Counted from the stretch's first letter, positions 16,113 to 25,152 are shown. The stretch: DNA of 64,000 bases from Aureimonas sp. AU20 (GCF_001442755.1 NZ_CP006367.1:3596001-3660000), one strand, 5' to 3'. A program made the numbers and translations. The notes: a model not told the origin generated them from the sequence alone.

Positions 16113-16137
16113 ATGCCGGCTCCCCTGGGGCCGGCAT
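16113..16137 (+). terminator. Hairpin terminator after the exported protein gene
   Basis: ATGCCGGC at 16113-16120 and GCCGGCAT at 16130-16137 form a perfect 8-bp stem 25 bases after the stop, followed by a short T-containing stretch (TGCTGTTT). Nothing else is seen in the remaining spacer up to the dgkA start at 16403. Confidence 0.55.
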
Positions 16138-16402
16138 TGCTGTTTCCAAACGAAGGGCCGGGGCTCGCCCCTCCCAGCGGCAAGACTCGAACCCTTCTGC
16201 AACTCTGCGCTCGCTCTTTTCCCCAAGACGCGTCACATGGTCCGGAGTCGGGCAAACAACCGCTTGGGCAACCCATTCGCCGCCTCACGTAAATTTTTAG
16301 GCTTGATGACGGATTCCGCTCCGGTCTACAGCCTTGGTTTCGCGCCTTCTCGGCCCCTCGCGGGTCAGGGCGGTTTCCCTCAGCTTCGATCGGACTTCGC
16401 GC

Positions 16403-16798
16403 ATGAGCCTCGATCTTTCGCTCAACCGACCGGCCGCGCACGAGAAGAAGCGTGGCGCGGGCCATCTCTTCGCTGCCGCGCGTTATTCCTTCGCCGGCTT
16501 TCGGCGCATTCTGAGCGAGACCGCGTTCCGCCACGAGCTGATGGCGGGCGGCGCGCTGCTCGCGCTCTTCGCCCTGGTCGGCGCCAGCCCGCTCGATTTC
16601 CTCGTGCAGATCGTCCTCATGCTGGTGCTGCTCGCCGGCGAGGCGCTGAACACGGCGATCGAGGTGATCGTGGACCGGGTGTCGCCGGAGATTTCCGACT
16701 TCGCCAAACAAGCCAAGGATCTCGGCTCCTTTGCCGTTTTCTGCCTCATTCTGGCCAATTGCGGCTATGCCGCCTCGGTCCTGCTCAGCGCGATCTGA
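16403..16798 (+). CDS. dgkA: Diacylglycerol kinase DgkA
   Basis: The 131-residue small integral-membrane kinase recycles diacylglycerol to phosphatidic acid. The family motif is present as GEALNTAIEVIVDRVSPE, followed by DFAKQAKDLGSFAV; the catalytic Glu and the metal-binding Glu/Asn belong to this stretch. Three membrane segments are visible, as in the E. coli enzyme. It stands alone between the two two-component regions. Confidence 0.92.
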   Translation: MSLDLSLNRPAAHEKKRGAGHLFAAARYSFAGFRRILSETAFRHELMAGGALLALFALVGASPLDFLVQIVLMLVLLAGEALNTAIEVIVDRVSPEISDFAKQAKDLGSFAVFCLILANCGYAASVLLSAI

Positions 16799-16967
16799 GA
16801 CATAGCGTGCTCGCAAGGCAAGCGCGATCAGACGTTTGACCGCCTGCGGCAGGCCGGTGAGCGGCCCGCAATCTTTCGGAAGTTTGGGCTACAAATCGTA
16901 ACGAAGCGGCCTCACTGGTGTCGCCCAAACAGCGCACCTTGCCATCCGATCCACAGGGACATCGGAC

Positions 16968-17717
16968 ATGGCGACACAGGCCTCCCCCACCACCCCGTTT
17001 CTGCGCGCCCTGGCCCGGCGCTTCGCTGGCCAGATACTCCTGTCCGGCGCGGTGATGCTGACCCTCAACGCGGCGAGCCGTATCGATCTCGGCCTTGGCG
17101 ACGTCGCCTGGCCGGGCATGGCCGACGAGGCCAGCATCGACGCGGCGCGGCGCGAGGCCGTGGTGCTGCCCTCGTTCGATCTGGCGGGAACGATGGGAGA
17201 GGCGCGCGGAGCCGTGGCCGTGGCCGCAGTGGTTGAAGCGCCTGCACCCGTGCCCGCCGCGCCAGTTCTTGAAGCGCGCCTGCCTGTTCCCGCGCGGCTC
17301 TTCGCGGACAGTCAGCGCCAAAGCGTGATGGCGGAGAACCTGCGCCTGCCCGTGTCGCTCGCGGCCCCGGCCAAGCGCGCCGAGCCGATCCGGACCGCCG
17401 CCTTCGAGCCGGCGCGGGCCGAGGGCGTTCTCCTATTCGACCAATGCCGCCCGATCTGCGAGACGCAGGACCCGCTGGTGCGGCGCCGGCAAGCCGATCA
17501 TAGCTCCGCCCCCGTCGTCTCCGGCCGCACCCGCCTCGCGGCGTTGGAGCCGGCCCCGGCAGAGATCGTCGGCGAAGCGGAAATAGAAGGCCCCGTCGCC
17601 CCGGCGCTGCACCCGCCGCAAGCGCCGGCCGCCGGACTCCTGTCGCGCTCGCTCTCCACAGCCCGCGACACGACGCTCGCCGCGGCCGGCAGTCTGGCCC
17701 GTCTGGTCAGCTGGTAG
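16968..17717 (+). CDS. Hypothetical Ala/Pro-rich protein with N-terminal hydrophobic segment
   Basis: This 249-residue protein has a hydrophobic stretch at about residues 20-36 (GQILLSGAVMLTLNAAS), which could be a signal anchor. A long low-complexity Ala/Pro/Val/Glu-rich region follows, with one cysteine pair (FDQCRPICE) near residue 160. No family is recognised. ATG 16968 follows the weak purine stretch CAGGGACAT. Codon composition resembles its neighbours, so it is probably real. Confidence 0.55.
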   Translation: MATQASPTTPFLRALARRFAGQILLSGAVMLTLNAASRIDLGLGDVAWPGMADEASIDAARREAVVLPSFDLAGTMGEARGAVAVAAVVEAPAPVPAAPVLEARLPVPARLFADSQRQSVMAENLRLPVSLAAPAKRAEPIRTAAFEPARAEGVLLFDQCRPICETQDPLVRRRQADHSSAPVVSGRTRLAALEPAPAEIVGEAEIEGPVAPALHPPQAPAAGLLSRSLSTARDTTLAAAGSLARLVSW

Positions 17718-17915
17718 AGGCCTTCAGGATATTCGGCTCATGGCCGCAGACGAAGGCGCCAGAAGGAAATGCTCGGGAGCCGCAATCGGCCGTGGCGGCG
17801 GTCAGGGGACGAGATCGCTTGGCGCGAACACGATCCGATCCGTGCCGAAGGCTGGGCGCTGGAAACCGCTGACCGACTCAACCCAAGCCCGGACGCCGCG
17901 ATCTTCAAAACCCGT

Positions 17916-19166
17916 TCAAGCCCCAGGCAGGTCCACCGTCTGGCGCAGCCCACCCCCGGCCCGGTTCTCGATGCGGATCGTGCCGCCGTGCCGCTCCAGG
18001 ATCTCGCGGGCGATGGCAAGGCCGAGCCCGGCGCCGCCATGCGTCTTGCGCCGACCGGCATCGACGCGGAAAAACGGCTCGAACACCTGCCCCAGCATAT
18101 CCTGCGGAATGCCAGGTCCATGATCCTCCACCAGGACACGCAATCCCTGCCCCTGCCCCTGCTCCTCCGCTTCGAGGCGCAGCGTCGCGCCGCCGCCATG
18201 GGTGGCGGCGTTCTCGGCCAGATTGCGCAGGGCTCGCTTCAGCGCCAGACGCTGGCCGGGCACCTCCCCTTCCACGCCCGGTTCCAGCCGGACGCGCCGT
18301 CCGATGGCGCCGAGTTCTTCCGCGATCTCGGCCAGAAGCGGGCGCAGCGCGACGGGCTCGCGCCCTTCCTCGGCCACCTCCTCGCGCACGAGGCGGATGG
18401 CGCTGTCGGCGATCTCGTCGAGCTCCGCCAGATCCTTCAGCCAGCCCTGCCGCTCCTCCTCGGGCAGGAACTCGGCGCGAAGGCGCATGCGGGTCATCGG
18501 CGTTCGCAGGTCGTGGCCGGCGGCGGCCACAAGGCGCATCCGGCTTTCCGTGGCAAGGCGCAGGCGCTCCGACAGGCGGTTGAGCGCGCTCGCCGTCGCG
18601 CGGATTTCGGCCGGGCCGCCGGGCTCCAGCCAAGGCAGCGTTCCGTCGGCGCGCACCGAGGCGGCCGCCTCTTCCAGAACGCGCAAGGGGCCGGTGATGC
18701 GGCGCGCGGCAAACAGCGCCACCGCCAGCGCGCCGAGGGTCACCAGCGAGAGATAGGCGACCAGCGGCCCCAGCGGAGAAGGCGGGCGGCCGAGCGTGCG
18801 AAGGCGCATCCACTGCCCATCCGCCAGCGGCACGGCGATGTCGAACCGACCTTCGCCATGCGTGCCGATCACCACCTCTTCGCTCACGCTGTCCTCACGA
18901 AGGCGCAAGTTCAGCGCCTCGGTCTGCGGCCGGGCGATCTCGGTGAAATCGGGCTTCGGCCCCACCTCGATCCCGGCGGCGCGGGCGCGCTCGCCCGAGC
19001 CTTGCGCCAGGCGAAGAGCCAGTTCCACGCCTTGGGCGAAGACATCCTCGAAATCGGCCCGGCGCGGCCGCTCCACGATCTGGAAGGTCACCACCGTCGC
19101 CAGAACCACGACGCCGACGATGGCGGCGCCGAGCAGCAGCGCCAACCGGTTACGCAGCGAAATCAT
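17916..19166 (-). CDS. EnvZ-like sensor histidine kinase
   Basis: The 416-residue kinase has membrane segments at about 9-30 and 132-153, a short periplasmic loop, a HAMP region (RRITGPLRVLEEAA), H-box AAAGHDLRTPMTRMRLR with phosphoacceptor H218, N-box NLAENAATHGGG, and G-boxes DHGPGIP and GGAGLGLAI. The H-box AAGHDLRTPMTR is the EnvZ/RstB/CpxA-type sequence. ATG 19166 starts four bases after the regulator stop; a longer frame would overlap the regulator. It forms a two-gene operon with that regulator. Confidence 0.88.
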   Translation of the reverse strand: MISLRNRLALLLGAAIVGVVVLATVVTFQIVERPRRADFEDVFAQGVELALRLAQGSGERARAAGIEVGPKPDFTEIARPQTEALNLRLREDSVSEEVVIGTHGEGRFDIAVPLADGQWMRLRTLGRPPSPLGPLVAYLSLVTLGALAVALFAARRITGPLRVLEEAAASVRADGTLPWLEPGGPAEIRATASALNRLSERLRLATESRMRLVAAAGHDLRTPMTRMRLRAEFLPEEERQGWLKDLAELDEIADSAIRLVREEVAEEGREPVALRPLLAEIAEELGAIGRRVRLEPGVEGEVPGQRLALKRALRNLAENAATHGGGATLRLEAEEQGQGQGLRVLVEDHGPGIPQDMLGQVFEPFFRVDAGRRKTHGGAGLGLAIAREILERHGGTIRIENRAGGGLRQTVDLPGA

Positions 19167-19170
19167 ACGC

Positions 19171-19899
19171 TTACGCCCTATCGACGCGGGCGGCGAACTG
19201 GTAGCCGCCATTGCGCACCGTCTTGAACAGGCGGAACACGCCATTGTCGCCGATCTTCTTGCGCAGCCGGCTCATGGTGACGTCGATCGTCCGGTCGAAC
19301 GGATCGGTCGTGGTGCGCCCGTGCAGAAGCTCCAGCAGCATGTCGCGCGACAGCACGCGGCCGGGCCGCTCCACGAAGATGAGAAGCAGGTCGAACTCGG
19401 CGCCCGTCAGCTCGATGTCCTGCCCGCTCGCCTCGTCGCTCAGGCGGCGCGAGGACGGGTCGAGGCGGAAGCTCTCGAACCGGTAGCTCGGCGGCTCGGG
19501 CTCCGGGATCGCCTGCGCGGGCGCCACCCCGCCTCGGCGCAGGACGGCGCGAATGCGGGCCACCAGTTCGCGCGGGTTGAAGGGCTTCACGAGATAGTCG
19601 TCGGCGCCCAGTTCCAGGCCGATGATGCGGTCCACATCCTCCTTCAGGGCGGTGAGAAGGATGATGGCGAGTTCGGGCGTCCGGTCCTTCACCTCGCGGC
19701 AGATGTCGAGACCCGAGCCGTCCGGCAGCATGACGTCGAGCACCATCAGGTCGAAGGTCTCGGCGGCAAGCTGCGCCTCGCAGTCCCGCCGATCGGCCGC
19801 GAGGCGGACGTCGAAACCCTGTTCCTCCAGATAGCGGCCGAGCAGGCGCCGGATCTCGGCGTCGTCGTCCACCACCAGAATCCTGATCCCCAAGCTCAT
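19171..19899 (-). CDS. OmpR-family response regulator
   Basis: The 242-residue protein has receiver acidic residues D11-D12-D13, phosphoacceptor D55 (VLDVMLPDGSG), LTA and YLVKPF motifs, and a winged-helix domain (LTGAEFDLLLIFVERPG, then TMSRLRKKIGDNG and GGYQF). This is the OmpR/RstA subgroup. Partner kinase is the gene directly downstream. It is divergent from the Spy/LTXXQ-like gene at 20263, an arrangement like cpxRA-cpxP. A MITE-like element (19951-20097) lies in its upstream region. Confidence 0.9.
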   Translation of the reverse strand: MSLGIRILVVDDDAEIRRLLGRYLEEQGFDVRLAADRRDCEAQLAAETFDLMVLDVMLPDGSGLDICREVKDRTPELAIILLTALKEDVDRIIGLELGADDYLVKPFNPRELVARIRAVLRRGGVAPAQAIPEPEPPSYRFESFRLDPSSRRLSDEASGQDIELTGAEFDLLLIFVERPGRVLSRDMLLELLHGRTTTDPFDRTIDVTMSRLRKKIGDNGVFRLFKTVRNGGYQFAARVDRA

Positions 19900-19950
19900 C
19901 GGCTCTTGCCTCGCGTCCGGCCCGCCCTGTCGCGGAAAACTTCGTCCTCG

Positions 19951-20097
19951 GAGCCTGTCTGGAAACTCGACCGCCCGGTCCGACCATGTGGTTTTCGCCG
20001 GCTGCCGGGCCAAGATGTGCCGCGGGAGCATATCGAGACCTGCAAAGGCGCCGCAGCTGTCTCGCTCGCTCTTCGCCGACGAATTCCAAAAACAGGC
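19951..20097 (+). repeat. MITE-like element (copy 2, degenerate right end)
   Basis: The left end GAGCCTGTCTGGAAACTCG at 19951-19969 differs at one position from the end of the element at 2501-2670. The interior shares GGTCCGACC and GGTTTTCGCC-like blocks with it. The right end at 20080-20097 (CGAATTCCAAAAACAGGC) is a degraded version of the inverted end. It sits 50 bases upstream of the response regulator start, inside a divergent promoter region. Confidence 0.5.
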
Positions 20098-20145
20098 GTT
20101 CGCCCGTCGATAGCGCGGATCGCGCGGGGCGGAAGCCGTCTTTTT

Positions 20146-20184
20146 GTTGCGAAACTTTGCGGCGCCTTCGCCAAGATTCGCAAC
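20146..20184. promoter_or_regulatory. Inverted repeat in the divergent promoter before the Spy-like gene
   Basis: GTTGCGAA at 20146-20153 and TTCGCAAC at 20177-20184 are perfect inverted copies with centres 31 bases apart (about three helical turns). Further TTCGAAAC and GTTTCG words lie just downstream. This is a plausible binding region for the divergently encoded regulator. Confidence 0.35.
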
Positions 20185-20262
20185 GCTTCGAAACCGCGCC
20201 GCCACGTTTCGTTCCGATCCGGGCGTTAGATCAGGCGCATCGACACTGAAGGAGGCCAGACG

Positions 20263-20862
20263 ATGCGACGCCGAATCGCCGCGCTCACCATGGGATCGCT
20301 CATGTCCCTCGCGCTTCTCCCCGCAGCGCACGCTCAGGAGCCGAGCCCGCCCCCACCGCCCAACCCCATGGCCGAAGCGGCCCCCGCGCCGGTCGAACGG
20401 CTCCCCCCTCCGCCCCGTGCCGGCGGCGGCGCACTTTGGTTCGTGGCCGAAAAACTGGCAGCCGCCGAGATCGCGCTCGGCATCACGCCGGAACAGCAGG
20501 CGCCCTGGCGCGGCTTCGCGCAGGCCGCGATCGCGCTGGCCGAGGCAGGCGGACCCGGCCCGCGCGCCGGAGACGAGACGGGCGGTGTGGAGCGGTTCAA
20601 GCACATGCTGGAGGCGCAGACCCGGCGCGGCGAAGCGGCGGCCGAGTTGTCGCGCGCGCTGGACACGCTCGGCGCCGCGCTGACGCCGGCCCAGCGGGCA
20701 ACGGCCGATCGCCTGCTCGCCGACCTGCCGCCTCCCTTCGCCGACCCCGGCGGCCCGCGCGGGGCCGGGGCGCCTCCCCCGCCGCCGCCCATGGGCCCGC
20801 CGGGAGACCGGGACGCCGCGTCCGCGCCGCGCTTCGACAAGCCCTCGCTGTTCACCCGCTGA
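20263..20862 (+). CDS. Periplasmic Spy/CpxP-like LTXXQ-motif protein
   Basis: The 199-residue exported protein has a signal peptide ending about A24 (LLPAAHAQ), a proline-rich linker, and two LTXXQ-like motifs: GITPEQQAPWRGFAQA (about residue 79) and LTPAQRATADRLL (about 146), separated by a helical segment. A long Pro/Gly-rich tail follows. Spy and CpxP use this motif pair in an envelope-stress chaperone fold. AAGGAGG precedes ATG 20263. The divergent two-component pair is a likely regulator and possibly its partner. Confidence 0.72.
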   Translation: MRRRIAALTMGSLMSLALLPAAHAQEPSPPPPPNPMAEAAPAPVERLPPPPRAGGGALWFVAEKLAAAEIALGITPEQQAPWRGFAQAAIALAEAGGPGPRAGDETGGVERFKHMLEAQTRRGEAAAELSRALDTLGAALTPAQRATADRLLADLPPPFADPGGPRGAGAPPPPPPMGPPGDRDAASAPRFDKPSLFTR

Positions 20863-20980
20863 GCGCCGGGAGCGGGCCCTCCCCGGCGCGGCCCGCTCCC
20901 TTCCGCCGCGACGATTGCGCGCGGCGGATCGTTTCCCCGCCACGTTTCCTCGGACTCGCCATTTCGTCGGGCGGGCCGAT

Positions 20981-22183
20981 ATGCGGACTCCCTTGCAGCT
21001 TTCCCCGCTGTTTCCTGGAGCCCGGCGCCTCTTGAAGAAACCCATCTCCTTCTTCGTCCACCATCAGGGGCGCGGCCATGCCAACCGCACCATGGCGCTC
21101 GCCTCGGAATTCTCCAAGGACCGCCCCGTTTCGGTGCTGACGGCGGGGCCGCATCTCTTCGACGGTTTCTCGCGCGACATCGAAATCGTGACCCTGCCCA
21201 ACATGATCGGCGCGGGCGTCCCGACGCCGCGCCTCTTCGCCGAGCCGACGCCCAGCGTCATGCATTGCGTGCCGCTCGGCGTTTCCGAGATGCGGCGCAC
21301 CATGCGCACGATCCTCGACCATCTCGACGATCGCGGCACCGGCCTTTTCGTGGTGGACGTCTCCTCCGAGATCGGTCTCCTGTCGCGCGTCGCCAGCATT
21401 CCCTCGATCCAGATCCGCATGCATGGCGACCGGTCCGATATCGGCCATATCGGCGCCTACGAGGCGGCGGTCGGCATGCTCGCCCCCTTTGACGAGCGCA
21501 TGGAGCAGGACGACTATCCCGCCGCGCTGCGCGCCAAGACCTTCTATTCCGGCGGCCTCTGCACCACCGAGGACGACGTGCCGGACAAGGCCGAGGCCCG
21601 CGCCCGCCTGGGGCTCGACCCGGCCCGCGAGATCATCGTGGTTCTGACCGGCGGCGGGGGCAGCGGCACGCCCTATGCGCCGCTCACGGTGGCCGCGCGC
21701 GCCGCGCCGGACGCGCTCTGGCTTGTGCTCGGCCCCACGCACCGCGAAGGGCACGAGACCGATTTCAGCAACCTGCGCGAGCTCGGCTGGGTCCGAGGCG
21801 TGACCGACTATCTCGCCGCCGCCGACATCGTCATCGCCTCGGCCGGCGACAACACGGTGCACGAGATCGCCCGCGTCGGGCGCCCCTTGGTGGTCATGCC
21901 GGAATGGCGCTATTTCGGCGAGCAGGCCCGCAAGAGCGAGGCCCTGGTGCGGCTCGGCGCGGCGGTGAGCGAGCCCGTCTGGCCGGGCGACCTCGCCGGC
22001 TGGCGCGCCCTCCTCGACCGCGCCCGCGCCTTAGACCCGCACGCCATCCGCACCCTCTACGACCCCGACGCCGCCCAAAAGGCCGCCGGCTGGCTGGAAG
22101 GGCTCTGTGACGAGTTGTGGAACGGCGCGGCGGAGGGGGAGGACAAGGACGAGAACGGCCCGGCGCTGAGCGTGGTCGCTTAA
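20981..22183 (+). CDS. MurG/GT28-like glycosyltransferase
   Basis: This 400-residue protein starts its fold with ISFFVHHQGRGHANR, a GxGH-type N-terminal loop of GT-B transferases. It ends with a nucleotide-sugar-binding region (VVLTGGGGSGTPY, then ADIVIASAGDNTVHEIARVGRPLVVMPE) like the C-terminal domain of MurG-type enzymes. Donor and acceptor are unknown. ATG 20981 is used; TTG 21032, preceded by TGGAG, is a plausible shorter start. It opens the glycan block and ends at a strong bidirectional hairpin. Confidence 0.7.
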   Translation: MRTPLQLSPLFPGARRLLKKPISFFVHHQGRGHANRTMALASEFSKDRPVSVLTAGPHLFDGFSRDIEIVTLPNMIGAGVPTPRLFAEPTPSVMHCVPLGVSEMRRTMRTILDHLDDRGTGLFVVDVSSEIGLLSRVASIPSIQIRMHGDRSDIGHIGAYEAAVGMLAPFDERMEQDDYPAALRAKTFYSGGLCTTEDDVPDKAEARARLGLDPAREIIVVLTGGGGSGTPYAPLTVAARAAPDALWLVLGPTHREGHETDFSNLRELGWVRGVTDYLAAADIVIASAGDNTVHEIARVGRPLVVMPEWRYFGEQARKSEALVRLGAAVSEPVWPGDLAGWRALLDRARALDPHAIRTLYDPDAAQKAAGWLEGLCDELWNGAAEGEDKDENGPALSVVA

Positions 22184-22197
22184 GAAGCGTTTCAAAC

Positions 22198-22226
22198 GAA
22201 AAGGGCGCCTCGCGGGCGCCCTTTTC
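22198..22226. terminator. Bidirectional terminator between convergent glycosyltransferase genes
   Basis: GAAAAGGGCGCC at 22198-22209 pairs perfectly with GGCGCCCTTTTC at 22215-22226 around loop TCGCG. The flanking A-run and T-run give a terminator signature on both strands, fitting the convergence of genes ending at 22183 and 22229. Confidence 0.9.
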
Positions 22227-22228
22227 GG

Positions 22229-23092
22229 TTAGCTGAACAGGCGCTCGCCGGGCTGCAGGGCCCGCTTGATCTCGTCCGGGTCCGGCCGGCGGCGGAGTTC
22301 GATGCGCTCTTCGCGCTCGTTCCAGCCGATCAGGCCCTGGTCGCGGAACTGGCCGAGCCAGTAGTCCATGCACCAGCGGCCGTGCTTCTCGTGGAAGCGC
22401 TGGGCGTTGCGCAGGATGTGGTCGAACTGGTGGAGCGGCGGGACGTGGACGGGGTGGTGCTGGTGATAGGCTCGTGCGCCGGCCGTCCAGTAGAAGCGGA
22501 GGCCGGACGCGCCGGCCCGGGCGGCGAAGTCGGTTTCCTCGCCGCCATAGCCGTGGAAGCTTTCGTCCATGCCGCCGAGCGCGAGATAGCGCTCGCGCGC
22601 GAGGGCGAAGGAGAGACCCCAAAGCTCGCCGGAATTGGGCTCCTCGCGCACGCCTTCCGGGGGCATCTCGGGTTTGGACGGGTGCGGCTGGCCGATCCGG
22701 TCGAGCGCGGCATAGTCGATCCGCTCGCCCACCGCGCCTTCCGGCAGGTAGAGCACCTCGCCCAGGAACAGCCCGTCGCGTTTCGCCGCCGCCTTGCCGT
22801 AGGCTCCGACGAGATCGGGTCCGGCGATGCAGTCGACATCGAGAAAGACCAGCGTCTCGCCGTGTGCGGCCTCGGCCGCCCGGTTGCGCGCGCCTGCAAG
22901 CGGCATCGGGTCGCCCGGCACGAGAACATGGCGCACGGGGATGCCGATCTCCGGCAGGCCCGTGTGCGGTGCGTCCTGCATCCAGGCGATCACCAGCTCG
23001 TCCGGCCGGGTGGTCTGCAGCGCGAGGCTCTTCATCAGATTGCAAAGATGAGCCTCGCGCCCGCGAACGAGCGTCAGCGCGCTGATTGCCAT
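22229..23092 (-). CDS. GT2 glycosyltransferase with GT7-like C-terminal motif
   Basis: The 287-residue GT-A enzyme has LTLVRGREAHLCNLMKSL at the N-terminus, a DVD metal-binding motif in ETLVFLDVDCIAGPDL (about residue 90), and a WGLSFALARERYLALGG / FHGYGGEETDFAARA region (about 175-205) resembling the galactosyltransferase Glyco_transf_7C domain. ATG 23092 overlaps the end of the sucrose-phosphate-synthase-like gene by 19 bases, so it is translationally coupled to it and probably acts on the same product. Sugar specificity is unknown. Confidence 0.78.
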   Translation of the reverse strand: MAISALTLVRGREAHLCNLMKSLALQTTRPDELVIAWMQDAPHTGLPEIGIPVRHVLVPGDPMPLAGARNRAAEAAHGETLVFLDVDCIAGPDLVGAYGKAAAKRDGLFLGEVLYLPEGAVGERIDYAALDRIGQPHPSKPEMPPEGVREEPNSGELWGLSFALARERYLALGGMDESFHGYGGEETDFAARAGASGLRFYWTAGARAYHQHHPVHVPPLHQFDHILRNAQRFHEKHGRWCMDYWLGQFRDQGLIGWNEREERIELRRRPDPDEIKRALQPGERLFS

Positions 23093-25152
23093 GCCAGCCG
23101 TGCCTTGCTGCGGAAGTGGAGGACGCCCTCGATGACGCCGCGCGCATGGGTCGCCTGCGCGACATAGGAATGCGAGAGCGCCGGCAGGCTGGCGAGATCG
23201 TCGGAGAAGTTGGCGACGATGATGGCCTGGGGAATGGTGCGCAGCATCTCGATGTCGTTGCCGCTGTCGCCGGCCACGAAAACCGCGTTTTCCGGCAGGC
23301 CATAGCGCTGGCGCACGAACTCCACCGCCGTGCCCTTGGAGGCGCGAACGGGGAGGATATCGAGATAGCGCCCATGGCTGTGGATCACCGAGCAGCGCAG
23401 GCCCGCCGCCTCCAACCGCGCGCGCACGCGGGTCGTGACTTCGCGGTCGCCGTCGCTGAAATAGGAGAGCTTGAAGGCGCGCTGCTCCAGCGCCGCCTGC
23501 GGCACCAGGCCGGGCAGGCCCTTCAGCGCGCGCAGCACGGCCCCACGGTTCCAACCGCGCTGGACGATGGCGCGCCAGTCGGGGTCGGCGGTATAGGTCG
23601 TGCCGTTGGCGTCGAGGTGATAGACCTCAGAGCCGACCGAGGTGATCATGACCTGCGGGCGCGGCGCGTCGCGCTGCTCCAGGATCGACATGGCGCTGTG
23701 GAAGGAGCGGCCCGTGGCCACGCCGAACACCATGCCCTCCTGCTCGCTGCGCCATTCCGTGAACCGACGCACGCCGACATCGCAGCCGACCAGCGTGTTG
23801 TCGATGTCGCAGATCAGGATCTGGTCGACCGGCGGCGGTGTCGCCTGCTCCCGGCGGGCGAGAAGCGAGGCCAGAAGCTCGTGATAGCGCGCCGCGTGAC
23901 GGCACCAGTCATAGGAAGCAACGGCCTTGGCGCCGGCAGCGGAATAGCGATCCCACAGGGCGGTGTCGCGCAGGATACGCAGCGCCGCGTCCGCGATGGC
24001 CAGGGTGGAATTGGGGTCCACCAACTCGCCATTGCCGCACATTTCGATAATGTCGTTGGGGCCGCCGCTGTCGGTCGCGACCAGCGGCAGGCCGACGGCC
24101 GAAGCCTCCAGAAGCGTCAGGCCGAAAGGCTCGTTCAGCGCCGGGTTGACGAAGATTCCGCGCCGGTCCCGCGCATAGGCGTAGATAGCGGCGACGTCGT
24201 CCGGCCGATGCGTCTTGGGATAGGCGACGTGGCCGTAGAGATCGTAACGGTCGATCAGGCAGAGAATGTCGCGGATTTCCCCGGCCATCTCGGCATCCAG
24301 CGCCGCGAGATCCTGCCGGTTGCCGGCCATGATGACGAGATTGGCGCGCTCGCGCAGCTCGGGGCTTTCGCCATAGGCCCGCACTAGGGCGCAGAGGTTC
24401 TTCTTGGCGACGGGGCGGGCGAGCGCCAAGAGCACCGGCTTGCCGGGATCGGCGAGGAAGCGGCCGATCGAGGCCTCGACCTCGGGGCAGGCCCGCGCCG
24501 CGCCGAAGCGGCTGAGATCGCTGCCGGGCGGCAGGATGCGGATGCGGCCGGGATCGTAGGCCTCGTAGCCGGCATATTGCACTTCGGCCTCGTCGCGCGA
24601 GGAGGCGATCACCAGCGAGGCGCGGGCGATGGCCGCTTCCTCGATCGCGATGCGCCGACCAAGATGCGGAACCTTCGCGGCCTTCTCGCCCATGACATCG
24701 GCCTTCACGCGGCCGAGCGAATGAGCGGTGAAGACGAAAGGAATGCCGAGGCGATCCTCCACGATAGCGGCGACGCTGGCGGCGTCGGCGTAGTGGGCGT
24801 GGAGCAGGTCGGGGCGCTCATCCTGCGCCTCGATCCAGGCGACGAGCCGGTCGGCGAAGGACTCCACCTCGCGCCAGAGCTCCTCCTTGGCAAGGTAACC
24901 GGGCGTCGCCGTTCCGATCCGCAATATCTCGAACCCGGCCTCGACGCGAAGCGGGGCCGGCGCGTATTCGGCACCCAGCTCGCTTTCGAAACCGCGCGTC
25001 GCGATCACCGAGCGCCGCACCGGACCGTCCGCCGTCGAAGCCTTCACCAGATCCAGGAGATAGCGAATGTGCCCTCCCGTGTCGGCGGTGAGGCCGTATG
25101 CGACATTGTCGGCGCGCAGGCAGCCCTGCAGGGCGACATGAAGCAAGAACAT
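23074..25152 (-). CDS. Sucrose-phosphate synthase-like GT4 fused to HAD phosphatase
   Basis: The 692-residue bidomain protein begins like sucrose-phosphate synthases (LQGCLRADN, then TADTGGHIRYLLDLV). The GT4 domain carries LARPVAKKN, EPFGLTLLEA (E-x7-E donor site) and ATDSGGPND. From about residue 445 a HAD-IIB sucrose-phosphate-phosphatase-like domain follows, with DIDNTLVG (catalytic aspartates), HGRYLDILPVRASKG and GDSGNDIEML, all intact. Such fusions can make sucrose from UDP-glucose and fructose-6-phosphate in two steps. A related solute is possible given the neighbouring transferases. ATG 25152 has AGGGAGA upstream and is preferred over GTG/ATG starts six codons earlier. Confidence 0.8.
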   Translation of the reverse strand: MFLLHVALQGCLRADNVAYGLTADTGGHIRYLLDLVKASTADGPVRRSVIATRGFESELGAEYAPAPLRVEAGFEILRIGTATPGYLAKEELWREVESFADRLVAWIEAQDERPDLLHAHYADAASVAAIVEDRLGIPFVFTAHSLGRVKADVMGEKAAKVPHLGRRIAIEEAAIARASLVIASSRDEAEVQYAGYEAYDPGRIRILPPGSDLSRFGAARACPEVEASIGRFLADPGKPVLLALARPVAKKNLCALVRAYGESPELRERANLVIMAGNRQDLAALDAEMAGEIRDILCLIDRYDLYGHVAYPKTHRPDDVAAIYAYARDRRGIFVNPALNEPFGLTLLEASAVGLPLVATDSGGPNDIIEMCGNGELVDPNSTLAIADAALRILRDTALWDRYSAAGAKAVASYDWCRHAARYHELLASLLARREQATPPPVDQILICDIDNTLVGCDVGVRRFTEWRSEQEGMVFGVATGRSFHSAMSILEQRDAPRPQVMITSVGSEVYHLDANGTTYTADPDWRAIVQRGWNRGAVLRALKGLPGLVPQAALEQRAFKLSYFSDGDREVTTRVRARLEAAGLRCSVIHSHGRYLDILPVRASKGTAVEFVRQRYGLPENAVFVAGDSGNDIEMLRTIPQAIIVANFSDDLASLPALSHSYVAQATHARGVIEGVLHFRSKARLAWQSAR

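Noticed and set aside
19900..21045. N-terminal extension of the response regulator frame to about 624 residues
   Set aside because: The receiver domain starts at residue 1 from ATG 19899. The upstream frame runs through the Spy-like gene and the MITE-like element and is low-complexity.
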